The translations under genes were made by a program, and so were the position numbers. A stretch of DNA of 64,000 bases from Mycobacterium sp. 3519A (GTDB lineage Bacteria > Actinomycetota > Actinomycetes > Mycobacteriales > Mycobacteriaceae). This document shows, piece by piece, positions 34,085 through 42,598 of the stretch (position 1 is its first letter; every line of letters starts with the position of its first letter). The notes under the pieces are model-generated. The model did no database searches. It had not been told where the DNA came from and was given only the letters and a program-made list of their open reading frames with translations. Location of the stretch: positions 248,001 to 312,000 of the forward strand of contig NZ_OESG01000012.1 in assembly GCF_900240945.1 (NCBI RefSeq), read 5' to 3'.

Positions 34085-34703
34085 GTTTAGTACGTCGCGG
34101 GCCATGATTTCAAAAGAGTCCAGGTCTGCGTCATCCGGCCAGTCCAGGACGAAGTCATCGATACCGATCGCCGCGAAGCTCGCGAACACCTCTTCGTAGG
34201 TGTAACGCCCCGCGGGCGGGTCCCACGGACCGAACAGCGTGTAGGAGCGGCGTATCGACGCGGGCTCCCGGCCGGCCCTTGCGGCGACGACGTCAATGGT
34301 CTGCGACTGTGCTGCGGTGGTGGCGAGGACTTCATCGGCCGACGCGCCCGGCCTGCCATGGGTGTTCCAGACATCGGCGCACTGCGCGGCGACGCGAATC
34401 ACTGTCGGCGACTGCCCACCGACGGTGATCGGCAGCCTCGGGGTTTGCACAGGTCCTGCTTGGCCAATTGCGCTGGGGCGCGCAGGATCTGGTTGGCGAC
34501 CAGGACGCCAAGCCTGATGCGCGACGTGTTCATCGCGCCCGCCGCGAGCACGGCCAGCTGTCGAACCACGGCGCTCGGCGGTCCTTCAGGTTGGCGCTGT
34601 GATCGGGAAGGAACACCTGATCGAAACCGAGACTTTCGAGCCAGACGATTCGCTCGACCAGCACGTCTATCGGTTCGTCGGGGTACAGCATGACGCCGAA
34701 CAT
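34082..34703 (-). pseudogene. Broken LLM-class oxidoreductase gene
   Basis: An N-terminal piece from ATG 34703 (MFGVMLYPDEPIDVLVERIV...GFDQVFLPDHSANLKDR) stops making sense after RAPWFDSW. The continuation (TSRIRLGVLVANQILRAPAQLAKQ) is in another frame. After an internal deletion of the barrel centre, a third frame gives PRLPITVGGQSPTVIRVAAQ to the end. At least one frameshift and one deletion are needed to explain this. Expected length is about 300-330 aa, with about 200 codons left. Non-functional. Confidence 0.85.
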
Positions 34704-34739
34704 GCCCGGTGCAACACACCGGTGGCCGATTCGTTCCCG

Positions 34740-34775
34740 AAGTAGGGAACATGACATCCGTCATGTTCCCTACTT
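34740..34775. terminator. 16-bp perfect hairpin downstream of a small secreted-protein gene
   Basis: AAGTAGGGAACATGAC, a 4-nt loop ATCC, then the exact complement GTCATGTTCCCTACTT. It begins 22 bp after the stop of the gene ending at 34797 and has no T-run, so it is a stem-only terminator or an RNA-stabilising structure. A further GTTCCC just outside (34733-34738) makes an alternative pairing possible. It could also be an operator. Confidence 0.6.
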
Positions 34776-34796
34776 TCGGCCAGCGGGCGGCGCGGC

Positions 34797-35060
34797 TTAC
34801 AGCGGCCGCGTCGAGTAGTACCCGCCGTCGGCGTAGTAGTCGCGGAAACCGTTGCCCTCATTGTCCTTGTAGTCACAGGTCGAGAAGCGCGTACCACCCT
34901 TGACGACCGAGGTGTACGTGCCACCGGCGGACTTGCATTCGCTCTTGATGGTCTTCTCCGAGATCTTCTCGGCGTTGGCGATGGGCGCGGTCGCAGATAC
35001 CAATGCGCCCAACGCAATAGCGGCGGCGGCGGTCAATGCGCCAAGACGGGAAAAGTGCAT
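34797..35060 (-). CDS. Small secreted protein
   Basis: 87 aa from ATG 35060 (AGGAGAC upstream). Signal peptide (residues 1-31, ending near IANA), then a mature peptide of about 56 aa with two cysteines (SECKSAG, FSTCDYKDNEGNGF). Probably one disulfide. Short exported proteins of this form are frequent in mycobacteria, and the function is unknown. Confidence 0.75.
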   Translation of the reverse strand: MHFSRLGALTAAAAIALGALVSATAPIANAEKISEKTIKSECKSAGGTYTSVVKGGTRFSTCDYKDNEGNGFRDYYADGGYYSTRPL

Positions 35061-35216
35061 GACGTGTCTCCTTGAGGCGGTGGCGGCCCGGCGGGCCACC
35101 CGGTGCAAGCCATTCTGGAGACCACGCGCATGCTGCGGGAATGGGGCGCGCACCGGCATTTGCCAACCCCGCATTGGGGATTGCCGACTGTGCACCGATA
35201 GGGGGATAGGGGCGGT

Positions 35217-35984
35217 CTAGTCGTAGCCGACCAATCGGCGCAAGGAGCGCCGCCTGCGGCCGCCTGTCCCGGTCACCTGCAGCACCGGCCATCCGTGTTC
35301 CGCCGCGGCCGCGGCCAGACCGGGCCGCGGGTTCACCGGGCGCGGCTGGCCGACCAGTTTCATCAGCGCCGCATCCTCGTCGCCGTCCGCATAGAAGTAA
35401 CTGCGTTGCAACTCGACGTCGTTGGCGTCGCAGAACTGCGAGACCGCGGTCGCCTTGTTGCGGCCCCAGACAACAGGTTTGGCGATCCGACCGGTGAGCC
35501 TGCCGTCGTCGTCGACCTCGAAGTGGTTGCACAACACGTGACCGATCTCGAGGTAACGGGCCACCGGTTCGGCGTGGATGGTCAACGCCGACGAGCTCAG
35601 CACCACCGTGTGGCCGCGGGCCTGATGCGCCTGCACGATCTCGTGCATCGTCGGGAAGACCCGCGCCGCGACGCGTTCGACGAACAGCCGTTGGCCCAAC
35701 TCGTCGAGTTCGGCCAGCGATTCGCCGCGCAGGTAACCGGCCGCCCGCGTCAACAGGTGCTCGAAGCGCATCCTGCCCAGTCGGTAGCGCATCGACGCCT
35801 CGATGACGCCGAGCACTTCACCGATGCGGGCCTGCCTACGTTTGATCCGGTCGCTGGCGTGTGCGGTGGCGGTGAACCCGTCCACCAGCGTGCCGTCGAG
35901 GTCGAAGAACGCGCCGATCTGCGGTCCGGCCTTGGCCGCGCTGATCTCCGCGATCGGGTCTGCTACCGGGGGCTCGACGGTCAT
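35217..35984 (-). CDS. HAD-IB family hydrolase (SerB-like phosphatase)
   Basis: 255 aa. HAD motif I is FFDLDGTLVDG, motif II SSSALT (VVLSSSALTIHAEPVA), motif III Lys in GRNKATAVSQF and motif IV YADGDEDAALM. The fold resembles the N-terminal HAD-IB part of mycobacterial PlsC-type proteins. It probably removes phosphate from a lipid or small metabolite. Confidence 0.9.
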   Translation of the reverse strand: MTVEPPVADPIAEISAAKAGPQIGAFFDLDGTLVDGFTATAHASDRIKRRQARIGEVLGVIEASMRYRLGRMRFEHLLTRAAGYLRGESLAELDELGQRLFVERVAARVFPTMHEIVQAHQARGHTVVLSSSALTIHAEPVARYLEIGHVLCNHFEVDDDGRLTGRIAKPVVWGRNKATAVSQFCDANDVELQRSYFYADGDEDAALMKLVGQPRPVNPRPGLAAAAAEHGWPVLQVTGTGGRRRRSLRRLVGYD

Positions 35985-35999
35985 CGCGCACCAGCCTAC

Positions 36000-37073
36000 T
36001 TAGCCGGTGTACACACCTTTCCCTGTCACCAGCGGCATATCGAGTGTGGTCCGGATGCCCGGTGCTGCGGCCACCACGTCGGGAATGGCGTTCACGATCC
36101 GCCCGGCCGCCGCGAGGATGGCCGCGTAGTTGTGGTCGCCGTTGCGGCTGGTGGGGCAGATGTCCATCACGTACGACGGCTCGCCGGTGATCTCGACGCG
36201 GTACGACCCGCCGGGCTGCGCGGGCTGCGCCCAGTCCGGCCGCAGATCCGGACGTAACCGGGTGATGTGCTCGACGACGATCGCCGGCTTGCCGCGCACC
36301 ATGCCCTCGATCTGGAAGCGGACCGCGGCGACGGTGCCCTTCTTGATGGTGCCGACGGCGACCTCGAAGTCCTCTGGCGCCGGCTCCTGTTCGACGGAGT
36401 CCTTGATCTCGTCGACGTCGATGCCAAGACCCGCCGCCAGCTGCCGGATGGCGGTGCCCCACGCGATGCTGAGCACGCCGGGTTGATAGAGCATCGGCAG
36501 ATCGCCGATCGCGTTGCCGAAGCCCATCACCTCGAACATCACGGTCGCGCCGTCGTAGGTCGCGTAGTCGGCGATCTCCATCGTGCGCACAGCCTCGATG
36601 CTCTGACAGGTTCCGGCCAGCGCGAACGGCAACAGGTCGGTGGCGAACCCGGGGTCGACGCCGGTGAAGAACACCGTCGAATTGCCTTCTCGCGCAGCGT
36701 CTTCCACGCGCTGGATGTACTTGTCGGGGATCACCTGCCACGGGTACTGCAGGACGCCGAGGCCGGACCCGACGACGTCGATGCCCGCCGCGAGGATCTT
36801 GCGCACGTCGGCCATCGCGTCGGGCAGTCGGGTGTCGCCCATCGCGCAGTAGACGATGCAGTCGGGCTGGGCGGCGATGACCGCGTCCAGGTCGTTGGTC
36901 GCCGCGACACCGGTTGTCACGTCGAGCCCGGCCAGCTCGCCGGCGTCGCGGCCCACCTTGGCGTCGGAGGACACCCAGACATCGGTCAACTCGAAGCGCG
37001 CGTCGGCCACGAGTTGCCTCAGTGCGAGGCTGCCGCAGTTGCCGGTGCCGATGAGCGCGACACGGATCGCCAT
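36000..37073 (-). CDS. DapB-like NAD(P)-dependent amino acid dehydrogenase family protein
   Basis: 357 aa from ATG 37073. Rossmann motif VALIGTGNCGSLALRQL at the N-terminus. The DVVGSGLGVLQYPWQV and PGIRTTLDMP regions place it with the dihydrodipicolinate reductase-like proteins of actinobacteria that also include 2,4-diaminopentanoate dehydrogenase. A full KstR-type site lies 27 bp upstream (37100-37113), suggesting a role in or alongside sterol breakdown. The substrate is unknown. Confidence 0.83.
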   Translation of the reverse strand: MAIRVALIGTGNCGSLALRQLVADARFELTDVWVSSDAKVGRDAGELAGLDVTTGVAATNDLDAVIAAQPDCIVYCAMGDTRLPDAMADVRKILAAGIDVVGSGLGVLQYPWQVIPDKYIQRVEDAAREGNSTVFFTGVDPGFATDLLPFALAGTCQSIEAVRTMEIADYATYDGATVMFEVMGFGNAIGDLPMLYQPGVLSIAWGTAIRQLAAGLGIDVDEIKDSVEQEPAPEDFEVAVGTIKKGTVAAVRFQIEGMVRGKPAIVVEHITRLRPDLRPDWAQPAQPGGSYRVEITGEPSYVMDICPTSRNGDHNYAAILAAAGRIVNAIPDVVAAAPGIRTTLDMPLVTGKGVYTG

Positions 37074-37099
37074 CCTGAGGGCTCCTCTCGCCCAAGAAC

Positions 37100-37113
37100 T
37101 GGAACAGGTTCTA
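37100..37113. promoter_or_regulatory. KstR operator (full consensus match)
   Basis: TGGAACAGGTTCTA fits TNNAACNNGTTNNA at every fixed position, between the divergent DapB-like gene (37073) and the hydroxysteroid dehydrogenase-like gene (37148), so it could control both. Confidence 0.8.
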
Positions 37114-37147
37114 CTTGTAGCACGCCCGCACGGTAGCCTGACCCCCC

Positions 37148-37882
37148 ATGGGACGCGTGGACGGAAAAGTTGCACTCATCAGCGGTGGGGCCCAGGGCAT
37201 GGGAGCCGCGGATGCCAAGGCGCTGGTCGCGGAGGGCGCCAAGGTGGTGATCGGCGACATCCTCGACGACAAGGGCAAGGCGCTGGCCGACGAGATCGGC
37301 GACTCCGCGCGCTACGTCCACCTCGACGTCACGCAGGCCGATGACTGGGAGGCCGCCGTCGCCACCGCGGTCAACGATTTCGGCAAGCTCAACGTGCTGG
37401 TGAACAACGCGGGCACGGTGGCGCTGGGCCAGATCGGCTCGTTCGACATGGCCAAGTGGCAGAAGGTCATCGACGTCAACCTGACCGGAACGTTCCTCGG
37501 CATGCAGGCCTCGGTCGAGGCGATGAAGGCCGACGGCGGCGGCTCCATCATCAACATCTCCTCGATCGAGGGGCTGCGCGGCGCCGTGATGGTGCACCCC
37601 TACGTGGCGTCCAAGTGGGCGGTGCGCGGGCTGACCAAATCGGCGGCGCTGGAACTCGGCCAGTTCAACATCCGGGTGAACTCGGTGCACCCGGGCTTCA
37701 TCCGCACCCCGATGACGAAGCACTTCCCGGACAACATGTTGCGGATCCCGCTGGGCCGCCCGGGGCAGCCGGAAGAGGTCGCGACGTTCGTGGTGTTCCT
37801 CGCCAGCGACGAGTCCCGCTACTCCACCGGCGCCGAATACGTCATGGACGGCGGTCTGACGAACGACGTGCCGCACAAGTAG
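37148..37882 (+). CDS. SDR-family hydroxysteroid dehydrogenase (Rv2002/FabG3-like)
   Basis: 244 aa. Cofactor motif SGGAQGMGA (12-20), NNAG, and catalytic Ser/Tyr/Lys (ISSIEGL, HPYVASKWAVRGLTKS). Sequence runs close to remembered Rv2002, a 3alpha,20beta-hydroxysteroid dehydrogenase, including GDILDDKGKA, VHLDVTQ and the YSTGAEYVMDGG end. It probably oxidises or reduces steroid hydroxyl groups with NAD(H). The adjacent KstR site supports that. Confidence 0.9.
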   Translation: MGRVDGKVALISGGAQGMGAADAKALVAEGAKVVIGDILDDKGKALADEIGDSARYVHLDVTQADDWEAAVATAVNDFGKLNVLVNNAGTVALGQIGSFDMAKWQKVIDVNLTGTFLGMQASVEAMKADGGGSIINISSIEGLRGAVMVHPYVASKWAVRGLTKSAALELGQFNIRVNSVHPGFIRTPMTKHFPDNMLRIPLGRPGQPEEVATFVVFLASDESRYSTGAEYVMDGGLTNDVPHK

Positions 37883-37906
37883 CGCTATCGGTGCAAGACT
37901 TCGGGT

Positions 37907-39250
37907 GTGCACGAGGTCGACCAAACCACCGAACAGATGGTGCGCAGTGTGCTGGCGTACGCCGAGAATCGGCTGCGGATGGATCCGGTGCCTCTCGACA
38001 AGGGTCTGCTGCCCGCCGACGAACTCTACGACCGGCTCGACGGGGTGATCCGTGCTCAGCCGCGGCCACCTGACGAGGTGCTCGGCGTCTACACCTCGGT
38101 GATCGCTCCAAGCGTGATCTCGGCCGACAGTCCACGGTTCCTCGGTTTCATCCCGGCCGCGCCGACCAAGGCCAGCCTGCTGTTCGACATGTTGGTGTCC
38201 TGCGCGTCGATCCAGGGCATCTCGTGGCTGGAGGCCTCCGGCGCAATCGCGGCCGAGAACAGCGTGCTGCGGGTGATCGCTCACGAGGCCGGCCTGCCAA
38301 CCACCGCCGGCGGCTGCTTCGTATCGGGCGGCTCGGCAGGCAACCTGTCGGCCTTGGCCGTCGCGCGTGAGACCGCCAAGAAGCGCGGAGCCACCGGCAG
38401 GCTGCGCGTGGTGGTCGGCAGCGATGCGCATTCGTCGATCGTCAACACGCTGCGACTGCTGGAAATGGACGCGCTGGTGGTCGAGACCCCGGACCACCGG
38501 CTCACCGCGGACACCGTCCGCCAGGCGGTACCCGCCGATGCAACCAACGTCGCCGCGGTGGTGTGCACATCGGGTACGACGAATGCGGGCATCATCGACG
38601 ACCTGGCAGGCGTCGGCGCATTGGCCCGTGAACGCGGTTGGTGGTTTCACGTCGACGGGGCTTACGGCGGCTCCGGCATCTTCGCGCGCTCGCTGAAGCC
38701 GAAGTACGTCGGCCTCGAGCAGGCGGACTCGTTCATCCTCGACCCACACAAGTGGTTGTTCACCCCGTTCGACTGCTGCGCATTGCTCTACCGCAACCCT
38801 GAACTGGCGCGCGCCACCCACACCCAAGACGCGTCGTATCTCGACGTCATCCATCCCGGGCAGGGCGAGTGGAACCCCTCCGACTACGCCTACCACCTGA
38901 CCCGCCGCGCCCGCGGGTTGCCGCTGTGGTTCTCGATGGCGGTGTACGGGCTTGACGCATACCGGCAAGCCATCGAGGTGGCGGTTGCGCTGGCGAGGCA
39001 GACCGCCGAGCTGATCAAACAAGCCCCGCAACTTGAGTTGATCCGCGAACCCGACCTCGGGGTGGTGCTGTTCCGCAGGCTGGGGTGGAAGCCCGAGGAC
39101 TACGACGCCTGGGCACAGCGGCTGCACGACGACCAGGTGGCCTTCATCCCGCCGACGAAGTGGGAAGGCGAAACGGTGGGCCGGTTCGCTTTCCTGCATC
39201 CGGGTACCCAGCTGGAGCTGGTGCGGGAGGTGTTGGCGCGCACGAAGTGA
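37907..39250 (+). CDS. PLP-dependent group II amino acid decarboxylase family protein
   Basis: 447 aa, GTG start. PLP lysine in DPHKWLFTPFDC, the FVSGGSAGNLSALAVAR phosphate region, and the WWFHVDGAYGGS Asp that holds the pyridine nitrogen. Closest to aromatic-L-amino-acid/tyrosine decarboxylases. The real substrate is unknown. It starts 24 bp after the SDR gene and may share its transcript. Confidence 0.9.
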   Translation: MHEVDQTTEQMVRSVLAYAENRLRMDPVPLDKGLLPADELYDRLDGVIRAQPRPPDEVLGVYTSVIAPSVISADSPRFLGFIPAAPTKASLLFDMLVSCASIQGISWLEASGAIAAENSVLRVIAHEAGLPTTAGGCFVSGGSAGNLSALAVARETAKKRGATGRLRVVVGSDAHSSIVNTLRLLEMDALVVETPDHRLTADTVRQAVPADATNVAAVVCTSGTTNAGIIDDLAGVGALARERGWWFHVDGAYGGSGIFARSLKPKYVGLEQADSFILDPHKWLFTPFDCCALLYRNPELARATHTQDASYLDVIHPGQGEWNPSDYAYHLTRRARGLPLWFSMAVYGLDAYRQAIEVAVALARQTAELIKQAPQLELIREPDLGVVLFRRLGWKPEDYDAWAQRLHDDQVAFIPPTKWEGETVGRFAFLHPGTQLELVREVLARTK

Positions 39251-39315
39251 CGGGCACCAATTCCGTTGCGCTGCTTGGCTGAGCCTGCACCACAGGCTGC
39301 AGGTACGGTGATGCG

Positions 39316-42102
39316 GTGGACGAGCAGAGGCCGGTGCGACGACGTCGACACATCGTCCTTCGAATCCTGCTGTCCATTGCGTTGCTGCTATTGCTCTGCG
39401 CGGCCGACTTCCCGGATTTCGCCAAGCCGGGACCCCCGCCGGGACAGATCGAGTTGGCCCGGGGCTGGAGCCTGGTCTCGGCGCGCGACGTGCACGCCGA
39501 CGGCGCCGCACTGTCCCGGCCCGACTACAAGGCGACGGGTTGGCATGCGATTCCTCGGATGCCCGCGACCGTCCTGCAGACCCTGCAGCAGGACGGCACC
39601 TACCCCGATCTGTATTACGGCACCAACATGGCGACCGTCCCGCAGGACCTCTACAAGCAGGACTGGTGGTATCGCACCACGTTCGCCGCGCCCGCGGGTC
39701 ACACCACCTATCTGCTGGAGTTCCCCGGCATCAACTACCGCGCCGAAATCTGGTTGAACGGGCACCTCGTCGCGGGCAGCGATCAGATTGTGGGCATGCA
39801 CGTCAGCCACGAGGTCGACGTGTCGCGATGGGTGAACCAGGGGCAAGGCAACGCATTGGCGGTGAAGGTCACCCCCGAGCGCGCACTGCAGGACATCGAC
39901 GGCGTGGAACTCGCCGACAGTTGGTACGACTGGATCAACTGGAACTACATCGGCTATCAGGGTCCCGGAAAGAATCCCGCGAACGGCAATTCATTCGTCC
40001 CCGACCGCAATGCGGGCATCTGGAAACCGGTGTACCTGAAGACCTCCGGCGCGGTGGTGCTCGGTCCTTCGACGGTCAACTCGCAACTTCCGCTTCCACG
40101 AACGGATTCCGCGAAGCTCACCATCTACAGCAGCCTGCGTAACGCATCGGCCCAGCAGGTGCGGGGCGTGTTGCGGGCAACCATCAGCAGGCCGGGCAAG
40201 CCCGATGTGGTGGTCGAGCAGCCCGAAACCCTTGGCGCAGGCGAACATCGCGACGTCAGCCTGACTCCCGACAAGTTCGCCCAACTCACAGTGCGCAAAC
40301 CCGACCTGTGGTGGCCGTACACGATGGGCAGGCCAGATCTCTACGATCTGCGGTTGGAGTTCCGCCAATTCAATCGCCCGGTCGACACCAGCAGTCTGCG
40401 GTTCGGCATCCGCTCCGTACAGCAGTTCCGCGACAACGACGAGCAGTTCCCCGATGTCGGAAAGGGCGGGAACTTCTACCTCAAGGTGAACGGCAAGGAC
40501 TTCCTGGTCCGCGGTGCGGCCTACACCCCGGACCTGCTGTACGCCAGCGACCCCAACCGCGACGCGGCGATCCTGGGCTACGTGAAAGACCTCGGACTCA
40601 ACATGATTCGCCTCGAGGGCAAGTTCCCCGGCGACCGTATCACCGAGATGGCCGACGAGATGGGCATCCCGTTGATGTACGGGTGGATGTGCTGCAACCA
40701 GTGGGAGAAGTGGAACCAGTGGGACGACGAGGACAAGCGCGTCGCACAGGACAGCCTGCGGTCGCAGATCGAGGAACTGCGCAGCCACCCGTCTGCGTTC
40801 GTCTGGGCGAACGGCAGCGACGGCAAGCCGCCGCAGGACGTTCTCGCCGAATACCATGGCATCCTGTCGGATCTGCACTGGCCCAACGCGATCGTTGACA
40901 CTGTCTCCTCATTGGCGGTCGACCCACACACCGGCGATCGCGACTGGGACGGCATACAGATGCTGGGGCCCTACAGTTGGCGGCCACCCAGCTACTGGTT
41001 CTCCGGCCGCTATCCGGCCGCCAGAGGGGCGACCGCAGAACAGGGCGACAACGAACAGATCCCGCCGTTCGCCAGCCTGAAGAAGTTCATCCCGCCCGAC
41101 AAGCTCTGGCCGATCAACGACACCTGGTACTTCCACGCCGGCTCGGACGACAGGAACTCCAAGCTGACCAGCATCCGGCGCGCCGTCGACCGTAGGTACG
41201 GAACGGCCACCGGCGCCGAGGACTTCGCGCGCAAGGCGCAACTGGCGGACTACGAGTCGACCAGGGCCCAGTTCGAGGCGTTCGCCGCGGGCGGCTGGGA
41301 CAACCACAAGATGACGATCTACTGGATGCTCAACAATCACTGGCCGTCGTTCTTCGGGCACATCTTCGACTACTACCTGCGGCCGGGCGGCGCGTATTAC
41401 GGCGCGAAGAAGGGTTTGCGCCCGCTTTCGGTCGTCTTCGACTCGTACGCCACCGGCGACCACGACCACGCCAACGTCACGGTGGTCAACCAAACGCCAA
41501 GAGAACAAACGAATTTGACGGTGCGGGTGCGCACCTACGACTTACAGGGCCGGCTCCGTGACGACCGAAGCGCGGACAATATCAACGTGATCGCCGGGGG
41601 AGTGACACAAGCGTTGACGCTTCCGCGTCTGGCACGCGATTCCAGCGTGGTGTTCGTGCGCGCCCAGTTGCTCGACAAGGCCGGAAACCCTGTCACGGAG
41701 AACGTGTATTGGCAGTCCCAACAACTCGACGACATCGGCGATCCGAGTAACGATTTCGCGTTCGAACTGAAGCAGGCCAGTTGGGCCGACATGACCGGGC
41801 TGAATTCGATGCCGAAGGTGGCGCTGGACGTGTCGGCGTCCAGGGCCGCCGACCCGAGCGACAACCGGGTGACCATCCGCCTGCACAACCCGTCGCCGAA
41901 CGTGGCGTTCTTCGAACGCGCCGAACTCGTCTCGACGCCCGACGGCGACGAAATCCTGCCGGTCGAATACAGCGACAACTACGTCACCGTATTCCCCGGA
42001 GAGACAGTCGAACTGCACGGCCAGGCGTGGACCGGTGTGACGCCGCACTGGGTGCGGGTGACGGGCTACAACACCCCGCCGCAACTGGTACCGGTCACCT
42101 GA
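39316..42102 (+). CDS. Glycoside hydrolase family 2, exo-beta-glucosaminidase/mannosidase-like
   Basis: 928 aa, GTG start. A hydrophobic anchor at residues 14-29 (LRILLSIALLLLLC) is followed by a sugar-binding jelly roll (YLLEFPGINYRAEIWLNGHLVAG), Ig-like domains and the TIM barrel. In FVWANGSDGKPP the Asp502 corresponds to the acid/base Asp of exo-beta-D-glucosaminidase CsxA, and Glu575 in TAEQGDNEQIPP to its nucleophile (alignment from memory). It likely removes GlcN or related sugars from an outer polymer. Such a GH2 enzyme is unusual in mycobacteria. Confidence 0.88.
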   Translation: MDEQRPVRRRRHIVLRILLSIALLLLLCAADFPDFAKPGPPPGQIELARGWSLVSARDVHADGAALSRPDYKATGWHAIPRMPATVLQTLQQDGTYPDLYYGTNMATVPQDLYKQDWWYRTTFAAPAGHTTYLLEFPGINYRAEIWLNGHLVAGSDQIVGMHVSHEVDVSRWVNQGQGNALAVKVTPERALQDIDGVELADSWYDWINWNYIGYQGPGKNPANGNSFVPDRNAGIWKPVYLKTSGAVVLGPSTVNSQLPLPRTDSAKLTIYSSLRNASAQQVRGVLRATISRPGKPDVVVEQPETLGAGEHRDVSLTPDKFAQLTVRKPDLWWPYTMGRPDLYDLRLEFRQFNRPVDTSSLRFGIRSVQQFRDNDEQFPDVGKGGNFYLKVNGKDFLVRGAAYTPDLLYASDPNRDAAILGYVKDLGLNMIRLEGKFPGDRITEMADEMGIPLMYGWMCCNQWEKWNQWDDEDKRVAQDSLRSQIEELRSHPSAFVWANGSDGKPPQDVLAEYHGILSDLHWPNAIVDTVSSLAVDPHTGDRDWDGIQMLGPYSWRPPSYWFSGRYPAARGATAEQGDNEQIPPFASLKKFIPPDKLWPINDTWYFHAGSDDRNSKLTSIRRAVDRRYGTATGAEDFARKAQLADYESTRAQFEAFAAGGWDNHKMTIYWMLNNHWPSFFGHIFDYYLRPGGAYYGAKKGLRPLSVVFDSYATGDHDHANVTVVNQTPREQTNLTVRVRTYDLQGRLRDDRSADNINVIAGGVTQALTLPRLARDSSVVFVRAQLLDKAGNPVTENVYWQSQQLDDIGDPSNDFAFELKQASWADMTGLNSMPKVALDVSASRAADPSDNRVTIRLHNPSPNVAFFERAELVSTPDGDEILPVEYSDNYVTVFPGETVELHGQAWTGVTPHWVRVTGYNTPPQLVPVT

Positions 42103-42127
42103 GCCCGCCCTCGCGACGAACGTTCGT

Positions 42128-42162
42128 TACCGCTCGAAATTTTCGCGAAATTTCGAGCGGTA
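42128..42162. terminator. Bidirectional terminator-like hairpin between convergent genes
   Basis: TACCGCTCGAAATTT, loop TCGCG, then the exact complement AAATTTCGAGCGGTA, a 15-bp perfect stem. Flanking GAACGTTCG copies (42118-42126 and 42165-42173) can extend the pairing. It is placed between the GH2 stop at 42102 and the thioesterase stop at 42185, and the AT-rich stem centre reads as T-rich on both strands. Confidence 0.85.
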
Positions 42163-42184
42163 CGGAACGTTCGCGCACAAGAAG

Positions 42185-42571
42185 TCAGTCCACCGCGGCG
42201 AAGTTGACCGTCGCTGTCGCACCGACCTCGTCGTCGTCGGCGCGGTAGATGTCGACCTGCACCACCACCGACCGCTTACCGGTGCGCAGGATCTTGGCGA
42301 CCGCCCGCGCGGGACCGACCTTGATCGGGCGTAGGTAGCGGATGAACAGATCGGTGGTCGCGATGCCCATCCCGAACGAGGTGTACCTCGACGCCAGGTG
42401 GCCTGCCGTCACGTCGGCCATGGTCGCGATCAAACCGCCCTGCAGACCGCCTGCGGTGTTGACCGTGCGCTCATCGACCGGCATCTCCATCACCACGGTG
42501 CCGTCGGACGACGACACCTCCCGCAGGCCGAGCTGATCGAACAGCTCTCGAAGGGACTTGGGCGCCGTCAC
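42185..42571 (-). CDS. PaaI-family hotdog thioesterase
   Basis: 128 aa from GTG 42571 ([14 protein letters not shown]). The core [23 protein letters not shown] is the PaaI-type active-site helix (here GG then D), followed by [21 protein letters not shown]. It hydrolyses acyl-CoA esters of unknown type. It is divergent from cinA by 27 bp. Confidence 0.88.
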   Translation of the reverse strand: MTAPKSLRELFDQLGLREVSSSDGTVVMEMPVDERTVNTAGGLQGGLIATMADVTAGHLASRYTSFGMGIATTDLFIRYLRPIKVGPARAVAKILRTGKRSVVVQVDIYRADDDEVGATATVNFAAVD

Positions 42572-42598
42572 GGAGAACGAGGTTACCGGCCTACCGTA

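Noticed and set aside
35836..37095. A 419-codon minus-strand frame
   Set aside because: Shadow of the DapB-like gene, very Arg-rich, with no recognisable domain.
37019..39511. An 830-codon open frame on the minus strand
   Set aside because: It is fully antisense to the SDR and decarboxylase genes, whose proteins match known families. Its own composition is Arg/His/Gln-rich, typical of GC-rich shadow frames.
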